From Streptosporangium oxazolinicum (GTDB taxonomy: Bacteria > Actinomycetota > Actinomycetes > Streptosporangiales > Streptosporangiaceae), in the NCBI RefSeq assembly GCF_039537505.1, contig NZ_BAABAQ010000011.1, positions 1 through 64,000 on the forward strand: DNA of 64,000 nucleotides. Reading direction: 5' to 3'. The notes under the pieces were generated by a model that was given only the letters and a program-made list of their open reading frames with translations, did not search any database and was not told where the DNA came from. This document shows positions 56,132-64,000 of this stretch, one piece after another. A program made the translations under genes and the position numbers. Each line of letters starts with the position of its first letter. Position 1 is the first letter of the stretch.

Positions 56132-57235
56132 TCACGCCTTCTTCAGCTCGGAGGAGACGGTCTCCAGCAACTCGGTCCAGGAGGCCTCGAACTTGCTCAG
56201 GCCGTCCCTTTCGAGGAAGCTCACGACGTCGTCGTAGTCGATGCCGGCCTCCTTGAGGGCGGCCATGGTGTTCCAGGCCTCCTCGTAGGAGGAGCGGACC
56301 GTGTCACCGGCGATCTTGCCGTGGTCGGCCGTCGCGTCGAGGGTCTTCTCCGGCATCGTGTTGACCGTGCCGGAGGTGACCAGCTCGTCGACGTAGAGGG
56401 TGTCGGGGTAGTCGGGGTTCTTGGTCCCGGTGGAGGCCCACAGCGGGCGCTGCGGCCGGGCCCCGGCCTCGGCCAGCGCCTGCCAGCGCGGGGAGGCGAC
56501 GACCTCCTCGAAGGCGGCGAAGGCCAGGCGGGCGTTCGCGATCGCGGCCTTGCCCCGCAGCGCCAGGGCCTCGGGAGTGCCGATCTTGTCCAGGCGCTTG
56601 TCGATCTCGCCGTCCACGCGGCTGACGAAGAACGAGGCCACCGACTCGATGTTCGCCAGGTCCAGGCCGTTGGCCTTGGCCTGCTCCAGGCCGGTCAGCC
56701 AGGCATCCATCACGGCGCGGTAGCGCTCCAGGGAGAAGATCAGCGTGACGTTGACGCTGATGCCCTCGGAGATCGCCTGGGTGATCGCGGGCAGACCCTC
56801 GACGGTGGCGGGGATCTTGATGAACAGGTTGGGCCGGTCGACCAGCCACCACAGCGCGCGCGCCTCGGCGACGGTCTTGTCGGTGTCCTTGGACAGGCGC
56901 GGGTCGACCTCGATCGACACCCGGCCGTCCACCTGGCCGCTGGCGTCGAAGACCGGCCTCAGCACGTCGGCGGCCCAGCGGATGTCGTACGTGGTGATGG
57001 CCCGCACGGCCTCCTCGACGTCGACACCGCGGATCTTCAGGTCGTGCAGCTGGCCGTCGTAGGCGTCGCCCTTGCTCAGCGCCGACGCGAAGATCGTCGG
57101 GTTGGAGGTGACACCGACCACCTGCCTGTCGGTGATCAGGGACTGCAGGTTGCCCGTACGCAGGCGCTCGCGGCTGATGTCGTCCAGCCAGATGGAGACG
57201 CCCTGCCCGGAGAGCTTCTTCAGGATCTCACTCAT
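56132..57235 (-). CDS. tal: Transaldolase
   Basis: 367 residues. V-T-S-N-P-T-I-F near 42 and L-F-I-K-I-P-A-T (Schiff-base Lys140) mark the class. Links sedoheptulose-7-P and glyceraldehyde-3-P to erythrose-4-P and fructose-6-P. Two bases after the tkt stop, so tightly coupled. Confidence 0.95.
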   Translation of the reverse strand: MSEILKKLSGQGVSIWLDDISRERLRTGNLQSLITDRQVVGVTSNPTIFASALSKGDAYDGQLHDLKIRGVDVEEAVRAITTYDIRWAADVLRPVFDASGQVDGRVSIEVDPRLSKDTDKTVAEARALWWLVDRPNLFIKIPATVEGLPAITQAISEGISVNVTLIFSLERYRAVMDAWLTGLEQAKANGLDLANIESVASFFVSRVDGEIDKRLDKIGTPEALALRGKAAIANARLAFAAFEEVVASPRWQALAEAGARPQRPLWASTGTKNPDYPDTLYVDELVTSGTVNTMPEKTLDATADHGKIAGDTVRSSYEEAWNTMAALKEAGIDYDDVVSFLERDGLSKFEASWTELLETVSSELKKA

Positions 57236-57237
57236 GA

Positions 57238-59349
57238 TCAGTTTCCCGTCGTCTCGCCCTTGTCGGCTCCGGTCTTGGCGAGGCTCGCCTTGGCGGCGGC
57301 GGCCACGCGCTCGGCGGTGAGGCCGAACTGCTCGTAGAGGGTCTTGTAGGGGGCCGAGGCACCGAAGTGCTCCAGGCCGACCACCACGCCCTCATCTCCC
57401 ACGAACTCCCGCCAGCCCAGCGAGATTCCCGCCTCCACCGCCACGCGGGCGCGCACCGAGGTGGGCACCACCGTCTGCCGGTAGGCCGCGTCCTGGGCCT
57501 GGAACCACTCCACGCACGGCATCGACACGACCCGGGTGGCGATGCCCTCCGCCTCCAGGATCTCGCGGGCCCCGAGGGCGATCTCGACCTCGGAGCCGGT
57601 GCCGATCAGGATCACCGAGGGCTGCCCGTCGGAGGCGTCCCGCAGGACGTAACCGCCGCGGGCGACCTTCTCCGCGTCGCCGGTGCCCTCGAAGACCGGC
57701 AGGTTCTGGCGGGTCAGCGCCAGCGCGGCCGGGCGGTCGTTGTGCTGCAGCACGACCCGCCAGGCGGCGGCCGTCTCGTTGGCGTCGGCCGGGCGGACCA
57801 CGTCGAGGCCGGGGATCGCGCGCAGCGACCACAGCTGCTCGACGGGCTGGTGCGTCGGGCCGTCCTCGCCCAGACCGATGGAGTCGTGCGTCCACACGTA
57901 GGTGACCGGCAGCCCCATCAGCGCCGCCAGCCGCACGGCCGGGCGCATGTAGTCGCTGAACACCAGGAACGTGCCACCGTACGGGCGGGTGCCGCCGTGC
58001 AGCGCGATGCCGTTGAGGATCGCCCCCATGCCGTGCTCGCGGATGCCGAAGTGCAGCGTGCGGCCGTAGGGGCCGCCGGGGAACGCCTTGGTCTGGAACT
58101 CCTCGGGGACGAAGGACGGCTCGCCCTTCATCGTGGTGTTGTTGGACTCGGCCAGGTCGGCCGAGCCGCCCCACAGCTCGGGCAGCACCGGCGCGAGGGC
58201 GCTGAGCACCTCGCCGGAGGCCTTGCGGGTGGCGATGGAGGAGCCGACCTCGAAGGACGGCAGCGCCCCGGTCCAGCCGTCGGGGAGCCTGCGCGCGGAG
58301 ATGCGGTCGAACTCGGCGGCGCGCTCGGGGTTGGCCTCGCGCCAGCTCTGGTAGAGCTCGTCCCACTCGGCGCGCACGGCCCGGCCGCGCTTGACGACCT
58401 CGCGGGCGTGCTCCAGGACCTCGGCGGGGACGTCGAAGCTCTTCTCGACGTCGAAGCCGAGGATCTTCTTGGTCGCGGCGACCTCGTCGGCGCCCAGCGC
58501 CGAACCGTGGATCTTGCCGGTGTTCTTCTTGTTGGGGGCGGGCCAGCCGATGATCGTGCGCAGCCGGATGAACGACGGCCTGCCCGTCTCGGCGCGGGCG
58601 GCCTCCAGCGCCTGGTGCAGCGCCTCGACGTCCTCGACGTAGTCGCCCGTCTGGGTCCAGTCGACGGTCTGGGTGTGCCAGCCGTACGCCTCGTAGCGCG
58701 CGACGACGTCCTCGCTCAGCGCGATCTGGGTGTCGTCCTCGATCGAGATGTGGTTGCTGTCGAAGACGACGGTCAGGTTGCCCAGCCGCTGGTGGGCCGC
58801 GAGGGAGCTCACCTCGTGGCTGATGCCCTCCTCGATGTCGCCCTCGGAGGCGATGCACCAGATGTGGTGGTCGAACGGGCTCGCGCCCGGCGCGGCGTCC
58901 GGGTCGAACAGGCCGCGCTCGCGGCGGGCGGCCATCGCCATGCCGACCGCGTTGCCGATCCCCTGGCCGAGCGGGCCCGTGGTGGTCTCGACACCGATGG
59001 TGTGGCCGTGCTCGGGGTGGGCCGGGGTCAGGCTCTCCCACTGGCGCAACCCCTTGAGGTCGTCCAGGCTGAGGCCGTACCCCGACAGGAAGAGCTGGAT
59101 GTAGAGGGTCAGGCTGCTGTGACCCGCGGAAAGGACGAACCGGTCACGGCCCACCCACGAGGGGTCTGACGGATCGTGTCGCATCACCTGCTGGAACAGC
59201 AGGTACGCGGCCGGCGCCAGGCTCATCGCGGTGCCGGGGTGACCCGATCCCGCCTTCTCTACCGCGTCCATGGCCAGGGCCCGTACGACGTCGACCGCAC
59301 GGCGGTCCAGGTCGCTCCATTCGAGGGCTGGCACGAGTTCACTGCTCAA
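57238..59349 (-). CDS. tkt: Transketolase
   Basis: 703 residues. G-S-G-H-P-G near 35-40 and E-G-D-I-E-E-G for the thiamin site are typical, as is the pyrimidine-domain S-D-Y-M-R-P. The TTG at 59349 is chosen because GGAG lies ten bases upstream and the length then matches the family; the frame stays open to 59556 without a better start. It transfers two-carbon units in the pentose phosphate pathway. First gene of the tkt-tal-pgi-zwf-opcA-pgl operon, divergent from ctaB. Confidence 0.94.
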   Translation of the reverse strand: MSSELVPALEWSDLDRRAVDVVRALAMDAVEKAGSGHPGTAMSLAPAAYLLFQQVMRHDPSDPSWVGRDRFVLSAGHSSLTLYIQLFLSGYGLSLDDLKGLRQWESLTPAHPEHGHTIGVETTTGPLGQGIGNAVGMAMAARRERGLFDPDAAPGASPFDHHIWCIASEGDIEEGISHEVSSLAAHQRLGNLTVVFDSNHISIEDDTQIALSEDVVARYEAYGWHTQTVDWTQTGDYVEDVEALHQALEAARAETGRPSFIRLRTIIGWPAPNKKNTGKIHGSALGADEVAATKKILGFDVEKSFDVPAEVLEHAREVVKRGRAVRAEWDELYQSWREANPERAAEFDRISARRLPDGWTGALPSFEVGSSIATRKASGEVLSALAPVLPELWGGSADLAESNNTTMKGEPSFVPEEFQTKAFPGGPYGRTLHFGIREHGMGAILNGIALHGGTRPYGGTFLVFSDYMRPAVRLAALMGLPVTYVWTHDSIGLGEDGPTHQPVEQLWSLRAIPGLDVVRPADANETAAAWRVVLQHNDRPAALALTRQNLPVFEGTGDAEKVARGGYVLRDASDGQPSVILIGTGSEVEIALGAREILEAEGIATRVVSMPCVEWFQAQDAAYRQTVVPTSVRARVAVEAGISLGWREFVGDEGVVVGLEHFGASAPYKTLYEQFGLTAERVAAAAKASLAKTGADKGETTGN

Positions 59350-59653
59350 GTGCTCGATCTCCGGATCTAATCGTGTGATGGTGGCGCCGGTCTGGTATTT
59401 CCCGCCCACACCGGACCCTAACGGTTTCGACCTGGCTACCGTGGCGTAGGTCGGCCCGGGGCGGGTCCGCGGGATTCGCAGGCGGTGCGCGCCTCCCTCG
59501 CGGGAGCCCCCTCGCGCCGCTTCCGCACCCCGTGCCGGGACCGACCCCCCCTGCAACTACAGTGAGTCCTCAAGGCTGGCTGGTGCCCGCATTCACGGAT
59601 CCGCTCTAATCAGAGGTTACGCGTTGACCCCGCACGTGCTGGAAGCGCCTTAG
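59350..59653. promoter_or_regulatory. Divergent tkt/ctaB promoter region
   Basis: A ~300-base gap that must hold both promoters. TTGACC at about 59620 could be a -35 for ctaB, but no good -10 is placed. I see no clear operator and no small gene. Confidence 0.4.
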
Positions 59654-60607
59654 ATGGTGCTCACCGACAAGCAATCGACGGCCCCGCCCGAGGCGGGCAC
59701 GGCCCCCGAGGCCGCGCCGCGCTCCTTCGGCGACGTCGTGAGGGCGTACGTCGCCCTCACGAAGCCGCGGATCATCGAGCTGCTGCTGATCACGACGCTA
59801 CCGGTGATGTTCCTGGCGGCCAAGGGCCTGCCGCCGCTGTGGATCGCCGTCAACACCCTGGTGTTCGGCACCCTGTCGGCCGGCAGCGCGAACGCGCTGA
59901 ACTGCTACATCGACCGTGACATCGACGCGGCCATGCGCCGCACCCGGCGCCGCCCGCTCGCCCGTGACCTGGTGCCGCCGACGAACGCGCTGATCTTCGG
60001 GATCATCCTCGGCGCGCTGTCCACCCTTGGACTCGGCCTGACGGTGAACTGGCTCGCCGCGGGCCTGTCGCTGGCCGCGAACCTGTTCTACGTGCTCGTC
60101 TACTCGATGATCCTCAAGCGGCGGACCCCGCAGAACGTGGTGTGGGGGGGCATCGCCGGCTGCATGCCGGTGCTGATCGGCTGGGCGGGCGTCACCGGCG
60201 GCCTCGCCTGGGCCCCCGTGGTGCTCTTCGGCGTGGTGTTCTTCTGGACGCCGCCGCACACCTGGACCCTCGCCATGCGCTACAAGGAGGACTACGCGGC
60301 GGCGAAGGTCCCCATGCTCCCGGTGGTCGCCACCGAGCGCCGCGTGGTGCTGGAGAGCATCGTCTACACCTGGGCCACGGTGCTCTGCTCGCTGCTGCTG
60401 TGGCCGATCGCCGGGACCACCCTCCTGTATCCCGTGGTGGCCGCCGTCCTCGGCGCCGCCTGCCTGTGGGAGGTCCACCGCCTCCTCGGCCGGGTCAACG
60501 CGGGCAAGACCGGTGTCGACCTGCGCCCGATGCGCTTCTTCCACTGGTCCAACGCCTATCTGGCGCTGCTTTTCCTGGCCGTCGCCATCGACTCGATGTT
60601 CGTCTGA
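59654..60607 (+). CDS. ctaB: Protoheme IX farnesyltransferase (haem O synthase)
   Basis: 317 residues with about nine membrane helices. N83-C-Y-I-D-R-D-I-D is the N-x3-D-x3-D prenyl-diphosphate site of UbiA-type enzymes, and a second site D-x-x-x-D region follows near Y-K-E-D-Y. Adds a farnesyl tail to haem B in the first step towards haem A. ATG 59654. Pairs with ctaA at the end of the window. Confidence 0.94.
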   Translation: MVLTDKQSTAPPEAGTAPEAAPRSFGDVVRAYVALTKPRIIELLLITTLPVMFLAAKGLPPLWIAVNTLVFGTLSAGSANALNCYIDRDIDAAMRRTRRRPLARDLVPPTNALIFGIILGALSTLGLGLTVNWLAAGLSLAANLFYVLVYSMILKRRTPQNVVWGGIAGCMPVLIGWAGVTGGLAWAPVVLFGVVFFWTPPHTWTLAMRYKEDYAAAKVPMLPVVATERRVVLESIVYTWATVLCSLLLWPIAGTTLLYPVVAAVLGAACLWEVHRLLGRVNAGKTGVDLRPMRFFHWSNAYLALLFLAVAIDSMFV

Positions 60608-60973
60608 TGTCCGCCTGATATTTGTCCGATGCCCGTCCGAGCCGTCTCGCGCGTACGGTCTCCTCCGGTGCGCCCGTTTCCGCGCCCCGGCCGCGGGGGA
60701 GACGTCTCCCGGGGAAAGATGTTTTCTTGACCGGCCAGGGGAGGGCCTGGCCGTGGGGAGGGTGGTTCGTGGGCTTCGGGAGACCCTGGGAGCCGGATTC
60801 CGGCTCCGGCCGCACGGGCGGCCCATCACTCGGCATGGTTCCGGGATTCGCGGAGACCAGCCGGGTTCGCCGGGTTCGTCAGGGTCCCGGCGGCAGGGTG
60901 GAATGCGCCAGCCTTTGGGGGGCAATCTCCAGGTTCGATCCGTGGGGTCGGCGCCAACGGTTACGGTGGCCAC
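60608..60973. other. Non-coding gap before prsW with a 14-bp palindrome
   Basis: GGGAGACGTCTCCC (60697-60710) is a perfect palindrome with runs of G on both sides. The rest of the 366-base gap is GC-rich and shows nothing I recognise. Confidence 0.5.
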
Positions 60974-62176
60974 ATGGCCGGCCATGATCCCCGCTGGGTG
61001 CTCAAGGACCGCCCGTCGGTCACGCTGATCGCCGGGCTCGTCCTGGCGGGGCTGTGCGCCCTGGTGTCGTTCTCCTTCGACGTGCTGAACGGCGACCCGG
61101 TCTACTTCTTCATCGCCCTGGGCCTCGCGCTGGCGCCCGTCCCGGTGCTGCTGGCCGCGGTGCTCGCGCTCGACCGCATCGAGCCCGAGCCGCGCGGCAA
61201 CCTGATCTTCGCGTTCGCCTGGGGCGCGGGCGTGGCGGTCCTGGTCGCCGGGGTGATCAACTCCTTCAACCTGCTCTACATCGAGAACACCGTCCAGCTG
61301 GGCTACGACTACGCGCGCAACATCACCGCCACCTTCGGCGCCCCGGTGGTCGAGGAGACGATGAAGGGCCTGGTCCTGCTGGGCCTGCTCAGGTTCAAGC
61401 GCGCCGAGCTGGACGGGCCCACCGACGGCATCATCTACGCCAGCATGGTCGGCCTCGGCTTCGCCATGAGCGAGAACGTCAGCTACTACGTGGCCGCGCT
61501 CGACGAGCTGGGCGCGCAGGGACTGGCGGTGACCGTGGTGCTGCGGGGGATCCTCTCGCCGTTCGCGCACCCGCTGTTCACCTCCATGATCGGTGTCGCG
61601 GTGGCCTACGCGGCGCAGCGCCGGGGCCCCGGCCGGATCTTCGTCATCGCCGCCGGATGGATCGGCGCGATGCTGCTGCACGGCATCTGGAACGGTTTCG
61701 CCACCTACGTCGGCATCGGTGGCCTGGCCGTCGCCTACCTGCTGCTGATGGCCGTGCTGTTCGCGCTGGTCTGGATCATCTTCCGCGACCGCAAGCGCAT
61801 CATCGCGCTCATCCAGACCTACCTGCCCGCCTACTGGGCGACGGGGCTGGTGTCCTCGGGCGACGTCGCGATGCTCTCGTCCCTGCCCAGCCGCCGCCAG
61901 GCCCGGCAGTGGGCCAGGAAGCACGGCGGCAGGAGGGCCCTGCGGGCGATGAGCGACTACCAGCTCGCGGCGACCGAGCTCGGCCTGCTCCACGAGCGGG
62001 CCAGGGGCCACGTGATCGACGAGCGCACGTTCAACGAGGAGCAGCGGGCGCTGCTGGAGTGCATGGCCGGTGCTCGCGCCCAGTTCCCCGCGCAGGACGC
62101 GGCCGGGAACGCTCCGGCGGGCCACGCCTCCGGCGGCCCGCCCCATCCGCGGGGAGGCGCCGCCGGTCACCCGTAG
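60974..62176 (+). CDS. PrsW-family intramembrane protease
   Basis: 400 residues with about nine membrane helices. The conserved Glu-Glu is V-V-E-E-T-M-K-G (~126), with F-A-H-P-L-F-T-S-M and L-L-H-G-I-W-N-G-F completing the putative metal or acid-base site. PrsW proteins are site-1-like proteases of anti-sigma factors in Bacillus; the substrate here is unknown. The C-terminal ~120 residues are cytoplasmic. Confidence 0.87.
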   Translation: MAGHDPRWVLKDRPSVTLIAGLVLAGLCALVSFSFDVLNGDPVYFFIALGLALAPVPVLLAAVLALDRIEPEPRGNLIFAFAWGAGVAVLVAGVINSFNLLYIENTVQLGYDYARNITATFGAPVVEETMKGLVLLGLLRFKRAELDGPTDGIIYASMVGLGFAMSENVSYYVAALDELGAQGLAVTVVLRGILSPFAHPLFTSMIGVAVAYAAQRRGPGRIFVIAAGWIGAMLLHGIWNGFATYVGIGGLAVAYLLLMAVLFALVWIIFRDRKRIIALIQTYLPAYWATGLVSSGDVAMLSSLPSRRQARQWARKHGGRRALRAMSDYQLAATELGLLHERARGHVIDERTFNEEQRALLECMAGARAQFPAQDAAGNAPAGHASGGPPHPRGGAAGHP

Positions 62177-62207
62177 GGGGCAGGCCGTTCCACCCGTGGG
62201 ACGGGGG

Positions 62208-62888
62208 TCACCCCCGCCGGAGCGCGGTCTCCAGGGTGGTCTCGCGCGGGCCGGGGAAGACGGGCCGCGAGTCGAGGAGCACGGAGTCGACGAGCCCCTT
62301 CGCCGAGGCGAGGAACTCGCGGACGGCGAGAGCGTAGGTGGACACCCACCGCTTGGACGAGTCGTCGCCCACGCCGAAGGTGTCGAGGCCCGCCGTACGG
62401 CACAGGGTGACCGCCCTGGGCAGGTGGAACACCTGGGTGACCACGGTGACCTTGGTGGCGCCGAACACGGTACGGGCCCGCACGCACGAGTCCCAGGTGT
62501 CGAAGCCCGCGTAGTCGAGGACGAGCGCCCCGGCCGGTACGCCGCTCGCCAGCAGGTAGTCGCGCATCACGGTCGGCTCGTCGTACTCCGCGCGGCTGTT
62601 GTCGCCGGAGAGCAGGATCGCCTTGACCTTGCCCGCCCGGTGGAGCTGCGCGGAGATGTCCAGCCGCCTGGCCAGCATGGGGGTGGGGGCGCCCCTGATG
62701 ACGCCCGCCCCGAGCACCAGCGCCACCGGGGCCTCGGGAACTCCGGCCACCCAGCCGGGGGAGGAGTCGGCGACCGCCCGGTGCCCGGAGCTGGTCAGCC
62801 AGGCCCAGGTGATCGGGGCGATGGCCAGGACGCTCAGCAGCACGGCGCCCTGGTAGCAGCGCCGCATGGTGGTGCGTGACAACGACAT
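62208..62888 (-). CDS. SanA/YdcF-family (DUF218) protein
   Basis: 226 residues. An N-terminal membrane helix (~12-32) is followed by A-L-V-L-G-A-G-V, then L-S-G-D-N-S-R-A-E-Y-D-E-P and V-T-Q-V-F-H-L-P-R-A in the order of the SanA subgroup, which is linked to envelope barrier function in enterics. ATG 62888 gives a charged start before the helix; ATG 62867 is a second option. Confidence 0.83.
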   Translation of the reverse strand: MSLSRTTMRRCYQGAVLLSVLAIAPITWAWLTSSGHRAVADSSPGWVAGVPEAPVALVLGAGVIRGAPTPMLARRLDISAQLHRAGKVKAILLSGDNSRAEYDEPTVMRDYLLASGVPAGALVLDYAGFDTWDSCVRARTVFGATKVTVVTQVFHLPRAVTLCRTAGLDTFGVGDDSSKRWVSTYALAVREFLASAKGLVDSVLLDSRPVFPGPRETTLETALRRG

Positions 62889-63037
62889 CCGATCATTGTC
62901 CAGCCGTACCGGGACCGCGTCGAGTGCGGGCGGCGTCGCGTGCGGGCGGCGCGGGGCGGCAGGGGGCGGCGCAGGGCTGGCGTACGGGGGGTCGGGCGCG
63001 GACGGCGAGGGGTGGTGTACGGCGGTGTACGGCGCAG

Positions 63038-63988
63038 TCAGACGCGGACGGCGTCGAGCTCGCCGGTAACCGCCTCCGAGGCGTCCCCCGGCCCGCGCGG
63101 GCCGGTCGCGAAGACCACCCGCAGCGCGCAGACCCACACCAGGGTCGCGCCGAGCACGTGCAGGTTGACCAGGGCCGCGGGCACGCCCAGGAAGTACTGG
63201 ACGTATCCGACGACCCCCTGCGCCGCCTCCACGCCCAGCAGCGTCCAGGCGGCCCGCCGGGCGGGTCCGGGCGCGTCGGTGATGTGCAGCGCGAACGCCA
63301 GCGCGAAGGTGAGGCCGACCACCACGTAGGCGACGTCGGCGTGGATCCTCGCCACGGTCTCGATGTCGAAGCCGAACCGGGAGGCCATCTCGTCCCCGGA
63401 GTGCGGCCCGGTGCCGGTCACCACCACGCCCACGACGAGCAGGACGAACACGGCGGCGACGAGCGCGAGGACGAGCGTGCGGACGTGGCGGTGGACCCGC
63501 TGCCGCGAGTCCTCGTTCCAGCGCCCGCTCCCGTCCTCGGCGGAGCGGGCGTAGAGCGCGTACGCCGCGGCGATCATGCCGATGGAGACCAGGAAGTGCA
63601 CGCTCACGGTGACCGGGTTGAGCGCGCTGCGCACGACCAGGCCGCCCCAGAGCCCCTGGAAGGCGACGCCGATCGGCTGCAGCCAGGCGAGCCTGACCAG
63701 ATCGGGGCGGCGAGCCGGCAGCCGCAGGGCGGCGACCAGGCAGGCCACGCCGACGGCCAGCACCAGGAAGGTCAGCAACCGGTTGCCGAACTCGATCGCC
63801 ATGTTCAGCGGTGAGATGTCGGCGTGGGCCACCGGGACGAAGCTCTCCGGCGTGCACCGGGGCCAGGTCGGGCAGCCGAGGCCCGACCCGCTGACCCGCA
63901 CCGCGGCGCCCGTCACCGTGATCCCGACGTTGACGACGACCGCCGCCAGCGCCCAGCGGCGCAGGGTGAGGAAGGTCGGCGGCCCCAC
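63038..63988 (-). CDS. ctaA: Heme A synthase (COX15/CtaA), possibly extending past the window
   Basis: 316 residues shown, eight membrane helices. The loop S-G-L-G-C-P-T-W-P-R-C with its paired cysteines and the haem-ligand histidines are typical of CtaA. Oxidises haem O to haem A. GTG 63988 is the outermost start inside the window; the frame is open to the right edge, so a further upstream start outside the window is possible. Confidence 0.9.
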   Translation of the reverse strand: MGPPTFLTLRRWALAAVVVNVGITVTGAAVRVSGSGLGCPTWPRCTPESFVPVAHADISPLNMAIEFGNRLLTFLVLAVGVACLVAALRLPARRPDLVRLAWLQPIGVAFQGLWGGLVVRSALNPVTVSVHFLVSIGMIAAAYALYARSAEDGSGRWNEDSRQRVHRHVRTLVLALVAAVFVLLVVGVVVTGTGPHSGDEMASRFGFDIETVARIHADVAYVVVGLTFALAFALHITDAPGPARRAAWTLLGVEAAQGVVGYVQYFLGVPAALVNLHVLGATLVWVCALRVVFATGPRGPGDASEAVTGELDAVRV

Positions 63989-64000
63989 GGCATACCGGCG

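Overview
This is a GC-rich actinobacterial chromosome segment. The gene set and order (whiA, rbpA, opcA, the steA/steB pair, and the tlyA-nadK-recN block also found in Mycobacterium tuberculosis) point to a differentiating actinomycete. Streptosporangiaceae is my best guess, by inference only. No phage, integrase, transposase, CRISPR array or tRNA was found. Most of the window is core chromosome; the novelty lies in repeats, regulatory sites and small accessory genes.

Layout. 1-155: 3' part of a 5S rRNA gene and its terminator. 0.5-9.1 kb: a large Arg/Asp-repeat TPR protein, a metallo-hydrolase, a short SSB paralogue, a DUF1015 protein with a repeat insertion, a TPR protein, a HAD phosphatase and an SCP2-like protein. 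9.7-20.2 kb: tlyA, nadK and recN, then a tightly coupled envelope module (steA, steB, a MraY/WecA-type transferase, a MurJ-type flippase and a GT4 glycosyltransferase). 20.6-23.3 kb: a yybP-ykoY-type (Mn2+) riboswitch and terC, then psd-pssA for phosphatidylethanolamine. 24-34 kb: a metallo-hydrolase, uvrA, two Rieske lipoproteins and the conserved uvrC-rapZ-yvcK-whiA string. 34-39 kb: gap-pgk-tpiA-secG-rbpA.

39-51 kb is more accessory: small membrane proteins, an alpha/beta hydrolase, a decayed Tat-signal gene, a zinc-ribbon metallo-hydrolase, a divergent ATPase/XRE-regulator pair, an amidohydrolase with a DadA-type oxidoreductase, an ACT-GNAT fusion, a stand-alone Clp N-domain protein and an adenosine-deaminase homologue. 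51-59 kb holds the minus-strand operon tkt-tal-pgi-zwf-opcA-pgl (oxidative and non-oxidative pentose phosphate pathway), divergent from ctaB. The window ends with PrsW-type, SanA-type and ctaA genes.

How the genes work together. gap-pgk-tpiA and the pentose phosphate operon supply lower glycolysis and NADPH; a DasR-like (dre) site lies before gap. ctaB and ctaA bracket haem A synthesis. The steAB-PNPT-MurJ-GT4 string looks like an envelope glycan and septation module. Unusual features are several short tandem repeats, most with periods that are multiples of three, a 458-bp perfect internal duplication in the first large gene, and a riboswitch whose 3' strand can pair with the terC ribosome binding site.
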